Positions 61,429-64,000 of a DNA stretch of 64,000 bases are shown here, one piece after another. Source of the stretch: CBDBBY01 sp965205055 (GTDB lineage: Bacteria; Pseudomonadota; Alphaproteobacteria; Rhodobacterales; Rhodobacteraceae). A program made the translations under genes and the position numbers. The stretch lies in the NCBI GenBank assembly GCA_965205055.1, contig OZ242030.1:1364001-1428000 (forward strand), given 5' to 3'. The notes under the pieces were generated by a model. It did not search any database. It worked only from the letters and a program-made list of their open reading frames with translations, and had not been told where the DNA came from. How positions within the stretch are numbered: position 1 is the stretch's first letter; each line of letters opens with the position of its first letter.

Positions 61429-63366
61429 TCACTCCTCGAACCGCACGACAGGCGCGCCGTCCGAAATGCTGTCGCCGGCCTTCAAATAGACCTCCGCGAT
61501 CTTGCCGTCGCGCGAAGCGGCGATCGCGTGCTCCATCTTCATCGACTCGACGACGCAGATTTCGGCGCCTGCTTCCACGCGGTCGCCTTTCGCGACCCGA
61601 ACCGATTTCACCTCGCCGGGAACCGGCGTGTTGATGAATTCGGAACCGGATTGCTCGCTCGAGGATCGGTCGTAGGGATCGGAATGTTGGAACTCCCAGT
61701 AGCCGCCGAGGGACACTCCGACCCGCGAACCGCTCGAAAACGCGATCCGCGAAATTTTCCTGCCGTCGAGAATCCAATCCTCCTGTGAGTAAGCGAATCG
61801 GAACCGCTTTTCGCGAACTCGAACCTCGCAAGAAGTATTGGTCGGGAACGCGATCTCGGCTTCGAATTTTCGCTGCCGGCTTTCGAGCTGCACCTTCGCG
61901 CGATGCGAGGCCCAAAGCGCGAAGCCGGCGTCCGCCGGAAATCGCCCCCGCCGCGTCGAAACCGCGAAGGCCGCAATAGCGATCGCTTCGCCGGATGGAT
62001 CCGCGTCGGGGCCAACCGGGCAAAAGTCGCGCTCAACAAACTCGGTGTCGCAATTTCCCTGCAGGAATTGTTCGCTGCTGGTCAGCGCGGACAGAAACAG
62101 CGCATTCGTTGCAAAGCCGGAAACTTCGGTTTCGCTCAATGCCTTCCCGAGCGCGCCGATGGCGTCCGCCCTCGTCTCCCGGTGCACGATCAACTTCGCG
62201 ACCATCGGGTCGTAACGCGCGCCGACAGCGTCGCCTTCATCGATGCCCCTGTCGACCCTTGCGTCATTCGGAAGGGACAATCTCGTGATTCGTCCGCCGC
62301 TCGGAAGGAAATCCCTGCCGGGATCCTCCGCATACAGCCGCGCTTCAACGGCATGGCCCGAAGAGCTGATTTCGGATTGGAGCGCAGGCAGCTTTTCGCC
62401 CGCGGCAATCCTGAGCTGCCATTCGACGATATCCACGCCGGTCGTCAATTCGGTGACAGGGTGCTCGACCTGTATCCGCGTGTTCATTTCCATGAACCAG
62501 AATCCGTCCGGCCGGAATCCTCCGTCGAATTCGGCGATGAACTCGAGCGTTCCAGCCCCGACATAGCCGATGGACTTCGCCGCCTTGACGGAAATCTCGC
62601 CGAGCATGCGCGCCTGTTCGCGCGACAGTCCCGGGGCTGGCGATTCTTCGACAATCTTTTGAAAGCGGCGCTGCAGTGAGCATTCCCGCTCGTAGAGGTG
62701 AACCGCGTTTCCGTGGGTGTCGCCCACGATCTGAATCTCAATGTGTCTCGGACGCGAAATGAGCCTTTCGATGAGGACGCGGTCGCTCCCGAAGGCCCCG
62801 GCCGCCTCGAGCTTCGCCATTTTCAGCGAAGCAATGAAGTCTTCGCGCTTGAACACTGAGCGCATTCCCTTTCCGCCCCCGCCATCCACAGGCTTGATCA
62901 GCAGCGGGAAGCCGATGCGGTCGGCTTCCTCCAGCAAGCGCTCGGAACCTTGATCAGAGCCGCTGTAGCCCGGAACCACCGGAACGCCCGCCTTTTCCAT
63001 CGCGAGTTTTGCCTCGTCCTTTCGGCCCATGAGGCGAATCGCATCGGGCGGCGGCCCGATGAACTCGAGTCCGGCATTGCGCACGGCCTCCGCGAATTCG
63101 GCGTTTTCAGAAAGAAACCCGTACCCCGGATGGATCGCGCAGACCTCTGCGGAAGCCGCCGCTTCAATCACTCGGCCGATATTCAGGTAGCTCTCGCTCG
63201 GCTGCGCCGGTCCAATCCGAACCGCGTGGTCGGCCAACGCGACATGGCGCGATCTGCTGTCGGCATCCGAGTAGATGGCGACCGTTTCCACGCCCATCCG
63301 ACTGGCTGTCGAAATGATGCGGCAGGCGATCTCGCCGCGATTGGCAATGAGAATTCTGTCGAACAT
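61429..63366 (-). CDS. mccA: Methylcrotonyl-CoA carboxylase biotin-containing (alpha) subunit
   Basis: This 645-residue protein has an N-terminal biotin carboxylase (FDRILIANRGEIACRIISTA, ATP-grasp loop GGGGKGMRSVF, EMNTRIQVEHPVTE), a linker domain, and a C-terminal biotin carrier with the biotinylated Lys610 in VESMKMEHAI. The domain order fits the alpha subunits of acyl-CoA carboxylases. Assignment to methylcrotonyl-CoA carboxylase rests on the neighbouring beta subunit, which is of the MCC type. It acts in leucine breakdown. The start ATG 63366 is at the first conserved strand. Confidence 0.88.
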   Translation of the reverse strand: MFDRILIANRGEIACRIISTASRMGVETVAIYSDADSRSRHVALADHAVRIGPAQPSESYLNIGRVIEAAASAEVCAIHPGYGFLSENAEFAEAVRNAGLEFIGPPPDAIRLMGRKDEAKLAMEKAGVPVVPGYSGSDQGSERLLEEADRIGFPLLIKPVDGGGGKGMRSVFKREDFIASLKMAKLEAAGAFGSDRVLIERLISRPRHIEIQIVGDTHGNAVHLYERECSLQRRFQKIVEESPAPGLSREQARMLGEISVKAAKSIGYVGAGTLEFIAEFDGGFRPDGFWFMEMNTRIQVEHPVTELTTGVDIVEWQLRIAAGEKLPALQSEISSSGHAVEARLYAEDPGRDFLPSGGRITRLSLPNDARVDRGIDEGDAVGARYDPMVAKLIVHRETRADAIGALGKALSETEVSGFATNALFLSALTSSEQFLQGNCDTEFVERDFCPVGPDADPSGEAIAIAAFAVSTRRGRFPADAGFALWASHRAKVQLESRQRKFEAEIAFPTNTSCEVRVREKRFRFAYSQEDWILDGRKISRIAFSSGSRVGVSLGGYWEFQHSDPYDRSSSEQSGSEFINTPVPGEVKSVRVAKGDRVEAGAEICVVESMKMEHAIAASRDGKIAEVYLKAGDSISDGAPVVRFEE

Positions 63367-63433
63367 TTCGCTCAAACAAGTCCTGGCTTGTTGGGATTTG
63401 CACAATATTGTTCCATCGCGCGCCTGCCGGAAG

Positions 63434-64000
63434 CTACATTCGAAACACGCCGAAACGCGTATCCTCGATCGGACTGTTCATCGAAATCGCAAGCGAGAGA
63501 GAGAGCACTTCGCGCGTCTTAGCGGGATCGATGATGCCGTCGTCCCATAAGCGGGCCGATGCGTAAAGCGGATCCGACTGTGCGGCGTATTGACCGATGA
63601 TCGCCTCTCTGAGCTCCTGTTTTTTGATCTCATCGGCTTCGCGATTCGCCGCGTCGTCCGAGGGGCGCTTCCCTACATTCACGAGAACATCCGCCGCCTG
63701 CTCGCCGCCCATGACCGCGATTCGCGAATTCGGCCAAGTCCAGAGAAAGCGCGGACTGTAGGCTCGTCCCGCCATTCCGTAGTTTCCGGCGCCGTACGAC
63801 GCCCCTACGAGCACCGTGATCTTCGGCACCGCCGTCGTGGCGACCGCAGTCACAAGCTTCGCGCCATTCCGTGCGATCCCTTCTCGCTCATGCTTCCGGC
63901 CGACCATGAATCCGGTGATATTCTGCAGAAAGACGATCGGTATCTTGCGCTGCGAACACAGTTCCACGAAATGCGCGCCCTTGATTGCGCTTTCGGAAAA
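63434..64000 (-). CDS. mccB: Methylcrotonyl-CoA carboxylase carboxyltransferase (beta) subunit, partial at window end
   Basis: The C-terminal 188 codons are visible and the frame stays open to the last base. The motifs FLQNITGFMVGRKHEREGIA, GASYGAGNYGMAGRAYSPRF and LWTWPNSRIAVMGGEQAA are diagnostic of the MCC beta subunit, and AARLWDDGIIDPAKTREVL is the conserved tail. The missing N-terminus lies beyond 64000. It precedes mccA by 67 bases in the same operon. Confidence 0.92.
   Translation of the reverse strand, partial: FSESAIKGAHFVELCSQRKIPIVFLQNITGFMVGRKHEREGIARNGAKLVTAVATTAVPKITVLVGASYGAGNYGMAGRAYSPRFLWTWPNSRIAVMGGEQAADVLVNVGKRPSDDAANREADEIKKQELREAIIGQYAAQSDPLYASARLWDDGIIDPAKTREVLSLSLAISMNSPIEDTRFGVFRM

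Noticed and set aside
1..64000. CRISPR arrays, tRNA or rRNA genes
   Set aside because: No regularly spaced short repeats, cloverleaf-like sequences or rRNA signatures were recognised on reading the window; a tRNA scan was not possible here.

Overview
This looks like a chromosomal segment of an alphaproteobacterium. The evidence is a Usp, Nfu and TsaB neighbourhood, Liv/Urt-type and BMP-type ABC operons, many ATGA-overlapping starts, moderately high GC, and Rhodobacterales/Rhizobiales-like catabolic clusters (MttB, MmgE/PrpD, RpiR with a glutamine-synthetase-like enzyme, methylcrotonyl-CoA carboxylase). The genome appears to be decaying. At least four ordinary genes carry in-frame stops, frameshifts or internal deletions (a LysR regulator, a type IV TA nucleotidyltransferase, a DUF3800 protein, an ornithine cyclodeaminase). 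Relics of IS4, ISAs1, IS21 and IS1634 elements are scattered through it, and one IS1634-type element still has clean ends and a perfect target duplication.

Layout: 0-8 kb holds housekeeping genes (FAD-linked oxidase, universal stress protein, Nfu Fe-S scaffold, TsaB), split by an island with a dead IS4 transposase and a two-gene AAA ATPase/TOPRIM-like pair that resembles a defence module. 8-12 kb is an operon of a ComA-like phosphosulfolactate synthase, a non-pyrrolysine MttB homologue and an MmgE/PrpD protein, next to a dead LysR gene. 12.4-15.1 kb is an ISAs1 fragment beside the intact IS1634-type element. 15.9-21.6 kb is a BMP-type importer with two tandem binding proteins; an aldehyde dehydrogenase and an SDR follow. 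24-27.3 kb is a cluster of toxin-antitoxin genes, partly destroyed.

27.7-33.4 kb has a MarR regulator, a cytosolic AmiC-like sensor, a TbpB-like surface lipoprotein whose promoter region contains a 13-base poly-C tract (a phase-variation candidate), and a flotillin-like protein. 33.5-41.5 kb is an amide/urea-type ABC operon in which the last ATPase is fused to an amidase, followed by an acyl-CoA synthetase. 41.7-46 kb is an IS graveyard that contains one intact orphan AAA+ ATPase and an amber-interrupted DUF3800 gene. 47-50.8 kb carries an MFS exporter, an enolase-superfamily enzyme and a zinc alcohol dehydrogenase.

51.5-60.4 kb is a second Liv-type importer with a permease-ATPase fusion. 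It sits with an isochorismatase-like hydrolase, an N-formylglutamate amidohydrolase-like enzyme, an RpiR regulator, a glutamine-synthetase-like ligase and a dead ornithine cyclodeaminase. This reads as an uptake and deamidation route for a nitrogenous compound. 60.5-64 kb has a PcaD-like lactonase and mccA/mccB of leucine catabolism, with mccB running off the window.

The common theme is import of small organic nitrogen compounds (amides, nucleosides, amino-acid derivatives) coupled to hydrolases encoded in, or fused to, the transporter operons. No tRNA, rRNA or CRISPR array was seen.
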